6,095 nt of DNA from NCBI GenBank assembly GCA_964541595.1, contig CAZIRO010000164.1, forward strand, positions 1 through 6,095, written 5' to 3'. Under the pieces are notes generated by a model. It saw only the letters and a list, made by a program, of their open reading frames with translations, did not search any database and had not been told where the DNA came from. This document shows positions 1-6,050 of this stretch, in pieces. The translations under genes were made by a program, and so were the position numbers. Source of the stretch: CAZIRO01 sp964541595. Lineage in GTDB: Bacteria; Acidobacteriota; HRBIN11. Each line of letters begins with the position of its first letter. Within the stretch, counting starts at the first letter, position 1.

Positions 1-1900
1 CACCGCCTGGTTACTAATCAATTCCCTGACGTTTGCGGTCATGCTCGGCGTATTTGAGATCGTATTTCACGCGGGGATCGTGCACCATGCGGTGGCACTC
101 TGGGGACTGTTTCTGTTGTGTGCATCCGCAATGGCCGGGATTGCTTTTGTACTGGCGAGCATTGTGGACCGGTCGGAAGGGCTTGCCATGGGCGCCAATG
201 CGTTGTTTTTCCCGATGCTGTTTCTCTCGGGATTGTCCATTCCGACATTTTTCATGCCGGAATGGTTGCAGCGTATCGGCAAGATCATGCCGTCATATGC
301 CATGCTGGAGTTCTTTCGCAGTCTGACCGAAGACCGACCGCTGGGGATGATGGGCCTGGTGTACGGCATCACGATTGCGCTGATGGGTATCGGCGGGTAC
401 ATCGCCGCCGTCGCAGTATACCGCTGGGACCCGCAACAGCGGTTAACGCAATCTCAGAGAATCCAGCTCATTACGGCACTTGCACTGATCTTCGTTATCC
501 CATGGGCGGGCACGTCGATTGCACAGTCCGTGCAGCAGATTCGCCGCTGGCTCACGCCACGGTACATTCTCGCGGCGGGACACGTCTTTGACGGTGATCG
601 GGTGTTGCCGGAGAGTCCGATATATATCGGGATCCAAAACGAGCGTATCGCGTTTGTCTCCGCTGCGATTCCGGACGGCTGGCAGTCCGTGCGCGTTCGG
701 GATGTGCGCGACGCCTGGGTGATTCCTGCAATGACCGATGCGCACGTCCATCTGGAGTCCGCCGTCGTACCGGTATTCGATCCGACGCTTTCTCAGGAGG
801 ATCGACTGCGGCATGATCTCATCGCCGGATACGTCGGCAGCGGAGTAACGACCGTACGTTCGTTCGGGGACAATTTCAAGGAACTGCTCGAACTCCGCAG
901 GATCGCCGCGGCCGGACTGCGCCCGTATCCGCGGTTGCTCATTGCGGGTCCGATCTTCACCGCACCGGGCGGCCATCCGCTGGAACTCCCGATATTTCAG
1001 TGGACATCCGAGAATTATCGAAAACGTCGGGTCATCGAAGTCGCCGATCCGGATGCGGCACGTTCGGCCCTGCAGGCACTGTTGCGAGAGTTCCGTCCGG
1101 ACTGGATCAAGATCGTGTACGACAGAGGGGATCCAATGTATCGGACGTTCCCCCGATTGACACGTCCGACCCTGCGCACCCTGATTCGTGCAGCGCATCG
1201 GGCGGGTCTGCGCGTGGCCGTGCATGTATCCAAACTGGAGGAACTGCGGGATGCCGTCCGGTTCGGTGCGGATATGATCGAACACATTCCGTACGATGCA
1301 CCCATTGACGACACCACACTGGCGGAAATGCACCGTCGGGGTACGGCCGTCTGTCCGACCGTATTTGTCATCGAAGGATTTCGCCGGCAGTGGGCGGGGG
1401 TGCGTGTTGCGGACGATTTCATTCGTCAGCGGTTACTGCCGCCGTTGCGTGCACGGCTGGACCGGGGGGGCGGGTTTCTGTGGATCGAATGGGTTCCAGA
1501 ACAGTACCGGTCGTGGGTCCGCAACCAGATGGTTCCCATGATCGATCGGCGGGTTCGGACGGCATATCACAACGTGGATCGCCTGGTGAAAGCGGGGATC
1601 CCGGTCATTACCGGATCCGACGCGGGCAATCCGGACGTGTATCACGGACCCGGTCTCCTGCACGAGATTGAAGCGCTCGTACGCGCCGGTCTGACGCCCT
1701 TGCAGGCGTTACGGGCGGCAACCGCCGAAGCCGGTCGCGTGTTGCACATGTCTATTGGGCGCATCCATCCGGGATACGCGGCAGACCTCGTGATCCTCGC
1801 ACGGGATCCCGTGGCGGACGTGCGACATCTCCGTACACTGCGGGCGGTCATTTACCGGGGACGATGGTATCCCGTGCGGGATCTCCTGCGTCTGCGATAG
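1..1900 (+). CDS. ABC-2 type permease fused to an amidohydrolase (5' partial)
   Basis: The frame is open from base 2 with no stop before the ATG at 41, and the permease fold is already in progress, so the start lies outside the window. Residues are counted from that ATG. Hydrophobic segments before residue 12, and at about 17-41, 52-68 and 104-126, together with the amphipathic LSGLSIPTFFMPEWLQ stretch at 62-77, match the last transmembrane helices of an ABC-2 export permease. An extra hydrophobic segment follows at 142-161. Residues 175-619 are a full amidohydrolase of the imidazolonepropionase/prolidase-like group. Its metal-site residues are all present: HVH (H235, H237), K357 in WIKI (candidate carboxylated lysine), H395 in AVHVS, H415 in EHIP and D527 in GSDAG, plus the closing PGYAADLVIL element. 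The family hydrolyses C-N or related bonds; the substrate here is unknown. If residues 104-126 end in the cytoplasm, as is usual for ABC-2 permeases, the extra helix would put the enzyme outside. The ATPase partner is not in view. Domain calls are firm; topology and role are inferred. Confidence 0.9.
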   Translation, partial: TAWLLINSLTFAVMLGVFEIVFHAGIVHHAVALWGLFLLCASAMAGIAFVLASIVDRSEGLAMGANALFFPMLFLSGLSIPTFFMPEWLQRIGKIMPSYAMLEFFRSLTEDRPLGMMGLVYGITIALMGIGGYIAAVAVYRWDPQQRLTQSQRIQLITALALIFVIPWAGTSIAQSVQQIRRWLTPRYILAAGHVFDGDRVLPESPIYIGIQNERIAFVSAAIPDGWQSVRVRDVRDAWVIPAMTDAHVHLESAVVPVFDPTLSQEDRLRHDLIAGYVGSGVTTVRSFGDNFKELLELRRIAAAGLRPYPRLLIAGPIFTAPGGHPLELPIFQWTSENYRKRRVIEVADPDAARSALQALLREFRPDWIKIVYDRGDPMYRTFPRLTRPTLRTLIRAAHRAGLRVAVHVSKLEELRDAVRFGADMIEHIPYDAPIDDTTLAEMHRRGTAVCPTVFVIEGFRRQWAGVRVADDFIRQRLLPPLRARLDRGGGFLWIEWVPEQYRSWVRNQMVPMIDRRVRTAYHNVDRLVKAGIPVITGSDAGNPDVYHGPGLLHEIEALVRAGLTPLQALRAATAEAGRVLHMSIGRIHPGYAADLVILARDPVADVRHLRTLRAVIYRGRWYPVRDLLRLR

Positions 1901-3704
1901 GAGTGTCGGTCGCCCATACGCGTGTGATGCTGTCCGCAGCCCGGCATTCCAGGTACAGACGACGCCGAATGGCCGCTGCCGTGGGCGGGTTCGGTAGTGG
2001 AACAGTTCCGACCGCACATTCCGTCGCGGTCGCGCACGTGGCCAGTACCCGCCATCGTCCGTGTGGGTCCTGCAACATCAACCGGCATCCGTCGCGCGCA
2101 TATCGGGTGCGCCACAGCACGTGCCGGACACGCGCTGCCTCGTCGGTAATCGCGTAGAGTACCGCCCGGGGTTCACGCGCACAGTCGATCGGACAGTTCC
2201 AGTGGGCCTCGCCGTCCGGGTGTTCGCACCGGTGATTGCCGCAAACGGCAGAACTCGTTCGGACGGTCACCGTGGCCGTTCCGCCGGGTACACACTCCAG
2301 ACGATAAGTCGTCCGGACGTTCGGGCGGATCGGCGCCCGGACGAATTCCATACCGCATATGCCGTGCCAGCGTATGGTATTCCCCTCAACCACCCGACAG
2401 GATCGGGCGGCCACTGATCCCCAGGTGACATGCATGATGGCCAGTCGCGGGACGACGACCGTACCGGTGCGGTCCAGGACCTCAATGTGCGCCCACGGAC
2501 GGTTCGGATCCGCACAGAACCGCTGCATTTCTTCCAGTTCCCGTAAATTCCACGCCGGAATGAGTCGGATATCGCCGTGATCGATCAACGCATGTTCAAA
2601 ACGGATCGGATGGCCATGCGCGCGCGCCGCACGCACCACACGCTGGAAGAGTTCCCCGCCGCAGTAGCCCCGGCACATGACGCGCAGTGCGGGATGATAC
2701 TTCAAACAGAATTGGCCCTCGTCCGAGATTTCAAGTTTCCCGGAACGCAGAATGGATTGAAACAGTCCGGAGTTGTCCGGCCATTCGTCCGGCGTCATCC
2801 CATGGATAGCCCAGACGTCGACCTGTGCGGACAGACGCTGCCAGGTGGTTCGGGCGTCCGCATCGTCCCAGAGAATGCCTCTCGGGGTGCGGATGGGTTC
2901 CGTATTGATCTGGATGCGTACCTGCGGTACATGCGTACGTACGGTTCGGATAAGGGTCTCCAGGCCTTCGAGTTGTTCCGGCCAGCGGGATCCGCACTGA
3001 CGGCGGGACCAGCAGACTTCAGCGTAGATTTCGATGACTGGTGCACCGAATGCCTGCAGGTACCGGATCAGCCGGAGATATTCGCGCTGTACCCATTCCC
3101 GGGTCGCATCGTCCAGTCGATGCCACCGTTTGAGCCAGTCGCCCTGCAGGCGGATACCTTCGATGTTCTGGCACCAGGGACCGGGATGCGGTCCCCCATA
3201 CACGTAAGAACGCGTGCACTGATACTTGTGGCCGATGGTGATCGTCCAGGTACGTGTCCGGTCATCGTCCGGAGCAATCCGCAGGACGGACTGGAACAGG
3301 CGCAGACGATCCCGGAACCGCACGTTCCACCGCGATAGACACCAGCCGGGCCGTTCCGCCATGCGGTGTCCGCAGGATTCGCCGATCCGCACCCAGGCAT
3401 AGGGAAATACCCCCCGCCCCCGATGTTCGGGTTGGAAGTATGCGTTCAGGAACGTGCGTACACCCGTGAACCCGTAAACGTCCAGCTGGCGCGCCAGCCA
3501 GCGGGTTTGCCATCGGTATACCGCGTCCGGCCAGGGCTGGGCAAGCCATTCAAACGCCAGTGCCTGAAAAGCGGCATCAAAGGGCAGACGACACCGTGCG
3601 CGCGTCACCGTGTGCTCTTGTCCGGAAAGCCACCATATGAAAACGACCGTGCCGATCAGGATGATCGTGCCGAAACCGACCTGTATCCAGCGATTGCAAT
3701 GCAT
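1848..3704 (-). CDS. Membrane-anchored cysteine-rich protein, probable TIM-barrel with Ig-like and Cys-rich C-terminal domains
   Basis: I do not recognise a named family. Counting from the ATG at 3704 (618 aa), residues 8-27 form one hydrophobic segment (signal anchor), and the rest should lie outside the cytoplasm. It has 22 cysteines after the anchor, which suits disulfide bonding. Residues about 75-400 alternate strands and helices (PVIEIYAEV, QVRIQINTEP, VDVWAIHG, KLEISDEGQ, PIRFEHALI, IRLIPAWN), as in TIM-barrel glycosidase-like proteins. E229 and E329 end two of these strands and are candidate catalytic acids, but the classic Asn-Glu pair is absent. Residues about 422-482 resemble a bacterial Ig-like domain (RSCRVVEGNTIRW...TTYRLEC). 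Residues 488-508 hold a CGNxxCE...NCPxDC module, typical of secreted proteins. Residues about 512-602 are a further beta-rich domain with four cysteines. An in-frame TTG at 3758 would add 18 residues; I prefer the ATG because the TTG lies against the upstream repeat and lacks a ribosome site. The 3' end overlaps the converging gene. Enzymatic function is unproven. Confidence 0.82.
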   Translation of the reverse strand: MHCNRWIQVGFGTIILIGTVVFIWWLSGQEHTVTRARCRLPFDAAFQALAFEWLAQPWPDAVYRWQTRWLARQLDVYGFTGVRTFLNAYFQPEHRGRGVFPYAWVRIGESCGHRMAERPGWCLSRWNVRFRDRLRLFQSVLRIAPDDDRTRTWTITIGHKYQCTRSYVYGGPHPGPWCQNIEGIRLQGDWLKRWHRLDDATREWVQREYLRLIRYLQAFGAPVIEIYAEVCWSRRQCGSRWPEQLEGLETLIRTVRTHVPQVRIQINTEPIRTPRGILWDDADARTTWQRLSAQVDVWAIHGMTPDEWPDNSGLFQSILRSGKLEISDEGQFCLKYHPALRVMCRGYCGGELFQRVVRAARAHGHPIRFEHALIDHGDIRLIPAWNLRELEEMQRFCADPNRPWAHIEVLDRTGTVVVPRLAIMHVTWGSVAARSCRVVEGNTIRWHGICGMEFVRAPIRPNVRTTYRLECVPGGTATVTVRTSSAVCGNHRCEHPDGEAHWNCPIDCAREPRAVLYAITDEAARVRHVLWRTRYARDGCRLMLQDPHGRWRVLATCATATECAVGTVPLPNPPTAAAIRRRLYLECRAADSITRVWATDTPIADAGDPARDTIVPGK

Positions 3705-3720
3705 CACCGCATCCGATAAT

Positions 3721-3733
3721 CTCCGTACCTCCT
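3721..3733 (-). promoter_or_regulatory. Shine-Dalgarno sequences upstream of the minus-strand gene, oddly spaced
   Basis: On the minus strand AGGAGGT (3733-3727) is followed closely by GGAG (3724-3721). The first is a near-perfect anti-SD match but lies 22 nt before the ATG at 3704 and 19 nt before an in-frame GTG at 3707. GGAG is 13 nt from the GTG and 16 nt from the ATG. None of these spacings is ideal. No in-frame start codon lies 5-10 nt after AGGAGGT. The site supports initiation at 3704-3707 rather than at the TTG at 3758, because it would be inside the gene in the latter case. Confidence 0.4.
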
Positions 3734-3759
3734 GCTCCTGCGTGGACCTGATCCGCAAT

Positions 3760-3787
3760 CACCACGAAGGCACGGAGTCCACGGAGA
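3760..3787 (+). repeat. CACGGAG-type intergenic repeat, copy 1
   Basis: Three near-identical 7-mers lie at 3763-3769 (CACGAAG), 3771-3777 (CACGGAG) and 3780-3786 (CACGGAG), giving periods of 8 and 9. A second copy in the same orientation lies at 5808-5834, matching at all but a few positions. It sits in the divergent intergenic region. Elements of this CACCACGGAGGCACGGAG type are, to my knowledge, common between genes in many environmental bacterial genomes, where their reverse strand yields spurious LRAFVV-like peptides. Role unknown. Confidence 0.75.
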
Positions 3788-3847
3788 ACGCAGCAACGAT
3801 AAATCTGTCCCGTCGCTTTCTCTGAATCGGTGCATTCCCCTTCCACG

Positions 3848-3889
3848 CCCTGATCCCTGACACCTGACGCCCGAAGCCTGATGCCTGAA
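3848..3889 (+). repeat. Six-unit degenerate heptamer array
   Basis: Six successive 7-nt units can be read without gaps: CCCTGAT, CCCTGAC, ACCTGAC, GCCCGAA, GCCTGAT, GCCTGAA. The consensus is NCCTGAN, with positions 2, 3, 5 and 6 unchanged in every unit. The array sits between the CACGGAG repeat and the candidate promoter of the propeller gene. It resembles short tandemly repeated heptamers described in cyanobacteria in size, not necessarily in origin. Confidence 0.75.
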
Positions 3890-3901
3890 AACACCGACCG
3901 C

Positions 3902-3931
3902 TTGATCCTGAATCTCCCCACTGTGTATTAT
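3902..3931 (+). promoter_or_regulatory. Candidate sigma70-type promoter of the propeller gene
   Basis: TTGATC (3902-3907) and TATTAT (3926-3931) are separated by 18 bp, close to the -35/-10 consensus. TATTATAAATAT is the only strongly AT-rich patch in this intergenic region. Transcription from about 3938 would give a leader of roughly 38 nt before the ATG at 3976. The match is by eye only. The TATAAA that overlaps it at 3929 is spaced too far (21 bp) to pair with the same -35. Confidence 0.5.
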
Positions 3932-3975
3932 AAATATGCGGCCCGGGTGAGGAAACTGACCGGAAGGATATGAAA

Positions 3976-5742
3976 ATGCCAGGTCGACAGGGAGGTGTGC
4001 GGGTGTATCGCCCGGTCGGTGTGATGATCCTGTGGACCCTCATGTGGGTCGTGATCCCTTCCCGGCCGCATCCGAATCGCACGTCCGATGCGTGTGCGTC
4101 CGGTCGAGTGGCCTATGCATCGCCGATGGTTTCCACGGGCAATGCCGTGATGTGGTCCCGCACGTATGGTACCCGGGTTTCCTGGGAAGAAGCATACCGC
4201 GCACTGTCTTTATCTGACGGCACGTACATTGTTTTCGGACGCAAGGACGCGGTGAACATGTACAGCGCGGCATGGCTGTTGCGATTGAACGAGATGGGGG
4301 GAATCCTCTGGCAGGAAACGTTCTCTTCGGTTGAACCGTATGGAATGCCAATGCTTCGAGCCGACGGTTCCGGATTTCTGGTCGGCCCGCTTCGTTCCGG
4401 AAGGATAGCCCGTTTTCAGGTCAGTGGCCAGGTGGACTGGTCGTTCGGCATTCTGGGAGGTGGATGTTGTACATGCTATATTGACCTGGTGAGTGTGGGG
4501 ATGCTTTCGATTCCGGATGGATGGCTGTATGTGGCAACGGACAAGACATGGGAATATCGCCCGTACGGGTACTTGTTTCATGTCGATCCGGGTTTGTCAA
4601 TCCGAGGGGGCTGGCATGAGCCGGAATACAGTGAGTACCGTGTTGTGGTGTCGGATAGCCTGGGCGGTATGCTCATCGGTGGGGTGCGTTTTATCTTTTC
4701 GCAGGACGATCCGGATGCGGACCCTCGGGTGAATGGACTTCTGGTGCGGGTCGATACTGCAGGGCAACCGCTCACGCGTGCAGCGCTGGATATTCCCGGA
4801 ACCGGGTTCGAGATCCTGGATGTTGCTGCTCTGGCAGACGGCGATCGCCTGATCCTGGGAATAAAACAGAATTCCGGAAGAAACGTCGTCATTGCGCGGA
4901 TGACACCGTCTGGAAAATTCCTCTGGCAGAAGACAATTTTCGGGATATCGCTGAACGTCCGGGCTAATATGGCCGTGACTTCGAATGATGAAATCCTGAT
5001 TGCGGGACGGGACCCGAGCAGCGGGGACATTGTGAGCGTCCTGTTGAGTTCCAAGGGCCAGATCCTCTGGGCGCGCCGGTATACGCATCCGGGTGAAGAG
5101 TACGCATACGGAGTGGCGACCACGCAGGACGGTGGGTTCATGATCCTGGGTTCGACAATAGACAGGGATACCGAAGAGTTACTGGTGCTCAAGACGGATC
5201 ACATGGGCCGTATAGGTGCGTGCAGTCGTCCATTCCAGGTGGAGTATTCCGACACGTTTGATCTGGTATATTCGGAATTACCTGATGATTTTTACCATCT
5301 TACAGAAAGCGATTTATATATCTTCTTTAAGCAAACCGGTTTCACTCCGCCGCAGCGGTCGGGGTCGCGGTCGCGGCCGTTCTGTGTGGTGTTGCAACCC
5401 CGAATCGCGGTACAGCCGGAGGCAGTGGATTTCGGGATTGTGCGTACGGGGCTGCGTGCAGAGCGGGTGGTGACCGTGCGGAACACGGGCACGGTGACGG
5501 TCGAGCTACGGGAGCGGACCACACCGGGGACACCGTTTACAGTGGTGGAGGACACGTGTGCGCCGTATCCGTCGGTATTGCGGCCGCGGACGTCCTGCAC
5601 GGTGACGGTCCGGTTTGCGCCGCGGCGGGAGGGTGTATATCGGGACCATTTTACGTGGACGGTGCGTGCGGGCGATGTGGACACGTATGCGTCGGTTTCT
5701 TTACGTGGAGTGGCAGTCCCTGTCCTGCGCATTCGTCCGTAG
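3976..5742 (+). CDS. Exported seven-bladed beta-propeller protein with C-terminal ASH/choice-of-anchor-D domain
   Basis: Counting from the ATG at 3976 (588 aa), residues 14-29 (VGVMILWTLMWVVIPS) are a hydrophobic export signal after a basic N-terminus. Seven strand motifs of the type DGxxhhhG follow at about 80-88, 129-137, 180-188, 228-236, 287-295, 336-344 and 384-392. Several are paired with a Trp strand (MWSRTYG, ILWQETF, FLWQKTIFG, ILWARRY). This is the pattern of delta-60/PQQ-like propeller repeats and suggests seven blades. Residues about 475-588 match an ASH (ASPM/SPD-2/Hydin) or choice-of-anchor-D domain: VDFGIV, VTVRNTG, and a cysteine pair at 528 and 541 before TVTVRFAP. Such proteins are exported binding or structural proteins; no catalytic site is visible. 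AAGGA (3964-3968) lies 7 nt before this ATG, but only 1 nt before the alternative ATG at 3970. A GTG at 4003 with GGAGGT 6 nt upstream is a serious rival start and would give a more compact signal peptide. The gene is probably transcribed alone, from a promoter near 3902 to a terminator near 5771. Confidence 0.88.
   Translation: MPGRQGGVRVYRPVGVMILWTLMWVVIPSRPHPNRTSDACASGRVAYASPMVSTGNAVMWSRTYGTRVSWEEAYRALSLSDGTYIVFGRKDAVNMYSAAWLLRLNEMGGILWQETFSSVEPYGMPMLRADGSGFLVGPLRSGRIARFQVSGQVDWSFGILGGGCCTCYIDLVSVGMLSIPDGWLYVATDKTWEYRPYGYLFHVDPGLSIRGGWHEPEYSEYRVVVSDSLGGMLIGGVRFIFSQDDPDADPRVNGLLVRVDTAGQPLTRAALDIPGTGFEILDVAALADGDRLILGIKQNSGRNVVIARMTPSGKFLWQKTIFGISLNVRANMAVTSNDEILIAGRDPSSGDIVSVLLSSKGQILWARRYTHPGEEYAYGVATTQDGGFMILGSTIDRDTEELLVLKTDHMGRIGACSRPFQVEYSDTFDLVYSELPDDFYHLTESDLYIFFKQTGFTPPQRSGSRSRPFCVVLQPRIAVQPEAVDFGIVRTGLRAERVVTVRNTGTVTVELRERTTPGTPFTVVEDTCAPYPSVLRPRTSCTVTVRFAPRREGVYRDHFTWTVRAGDVDTYASVSLRGVAVPVLRIRP
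3991..3996 (+). promoter_or_regulatory. Alternative ribosome binding site inside the predicted 5' end of the propeller gene
   Basis: GGAGGT ends 6 nt before an in-frame GTG at 4003. It is a better anti-SD match than the AAGGA used by the ATG at 3976. Starting at the GTG would give an N-terminus of MYRPVG followed at once by the hydrophobic core, a typical signal peptide shape. The sequence does not settle which start is used. Confidence 0.4.
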
Positions 5743-5770
5743 AAGGTGATGTGAAGAACACGGGATCGGC

Positions 5771-5808
5771 CGGTCGATATTTCCGGATATTGACCGCTCT
5801 TTGCTTTC
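5771..5808 (+). terminator. Probable intrinsic terminator of the propeller gene
   Basis: CGGTCGATAT (5771-5780) pairs with ATATTGACCG (5787-5796) over ten positions, nine Watson-Crick and one G-U, around the six-base loop TTCCGG. CTCTTTGCTTTC follows directly. The hairpin starts 28 nt after the stop codon. The T tract is interrupted and the loop-proximal half of the stem is AT-rich, so it may be a weak terminator or an mRNA-end stabiliser. Confidence 0.55.
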
Positions 5809-5834
5809 ACCACGGAGGCACGGAGTGCACAGAG
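5808..5834 (+). repeat. CACGGAG-type intergenic repeat, copy 2
   Basis: 7-mers at 5811-5817 (CACGGAG), 5819-5825 (CACGGAG) and 5828-5834 (CACAGAG) repeat the 8- and 9-nt spacing of the copy at 3760. It has the same orientation as copy 1. It begins at the last base of the T-rich tail of the terminator hairpin, so the two copies bracket the propeller gene and its terminator. Confidence 0.75.
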
Positions 5835-5861
5835 AGGGAACCGCATGCAATATCCCCCTTC

Positions 5862-5889
5862 GACCGGTGACCGGCGACGGAAGACGGAA
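5862..5889 (+). repeat. Four-unit heptamer array
   Basis: Units GACCGGT, GACCGGC, GACGGAA, GACGGAA follow each other without gaps. The last two are identical and the first two differ at one base. The array is 27 bases after the CACGGAG repeat and shares the 7-nt period of the arrays at 3848 and 6016. Confidence 0.6.
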
Positions 5890-6015
5890 AAGCACGGCAA
5901 CGCAGCAGGGTACCCCGCCGGAGGTCGCCTTCCCTCTGATTTCAGTGGACCACGTCTTTGCCCGCGTCGGGCAACTCCCCGAGGGTCAGCCACCCCGTTT
6001 TCTCTTCAGCCCATC

Positions 6016-6050
6016 ACCGGACACCCGACACCCGGGACCGGACACCTGAG
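6016..6050 (+). repeat. Five-unit heptamer array related to the one at 3848
   Basis: Units ACCGGAC, ACCCGAC, ACCCGGG, ACCGGAC, ACCTGAG follow without gaps. The consensus ACCNGAC matches the ACCTGAC unit of the array at 3848, so the two arrays belong to one heptamer family. Each lies downstream of a CACGGAG repeat in the same orientation, at about 60 bp in the first case and about 180 bp in the second. Confidence 0.7.

Noticed and set aside
443..1333. Long minus-strand open frame (296 codons) inside the permease-amidohydrolase gene
   Set aside because: It is antisense to a region whose plus-strand translation has clear amidohydrolase motifs, and its own translation shows no recognisable domain. 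Long antisense frames are common in GC-rich genes.
1464..1470. Run of seven G residues in the amidohydrolase coding region, as a possible phase-variation or frameshift site
   Set aside because: The frame is intact on both sides, with strand 6 and strand 8 motifs in the same frame, and a single G7 run in GC-rich DNA is unremarkable.
2577..3338. Plus-strand open frame (253 codons) inside the minus-strand cysteine-rich gene
   Set aside because: The minus-strand frame is far longer and has an anchor segment, conserved cysteine modules and coherent secondary structure; this frame has none.
3788..3830. Possible promoter for the minus-strand gene (TATCGT-like -10 on the minus strand)
   Set aside because: No -35 element at a proper distance could be found, and the match is too weak to support a call.
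3760..5834. CACGGAG repeats considered as a CRISPR array or as transposon ends
   Set aside because: There are only two copies about 2 kb apart, with no regular spacers, no transposase and no inverted orientation.
5292..5993. Minus-strand open frame (233 codons) covering the ASH domain and the following intergenic region
   Set aside because: It runs antisense through a recognised domain and through the CACGGAG repeat, whose reverse strand gives the spurious LCALRASVV peptide.
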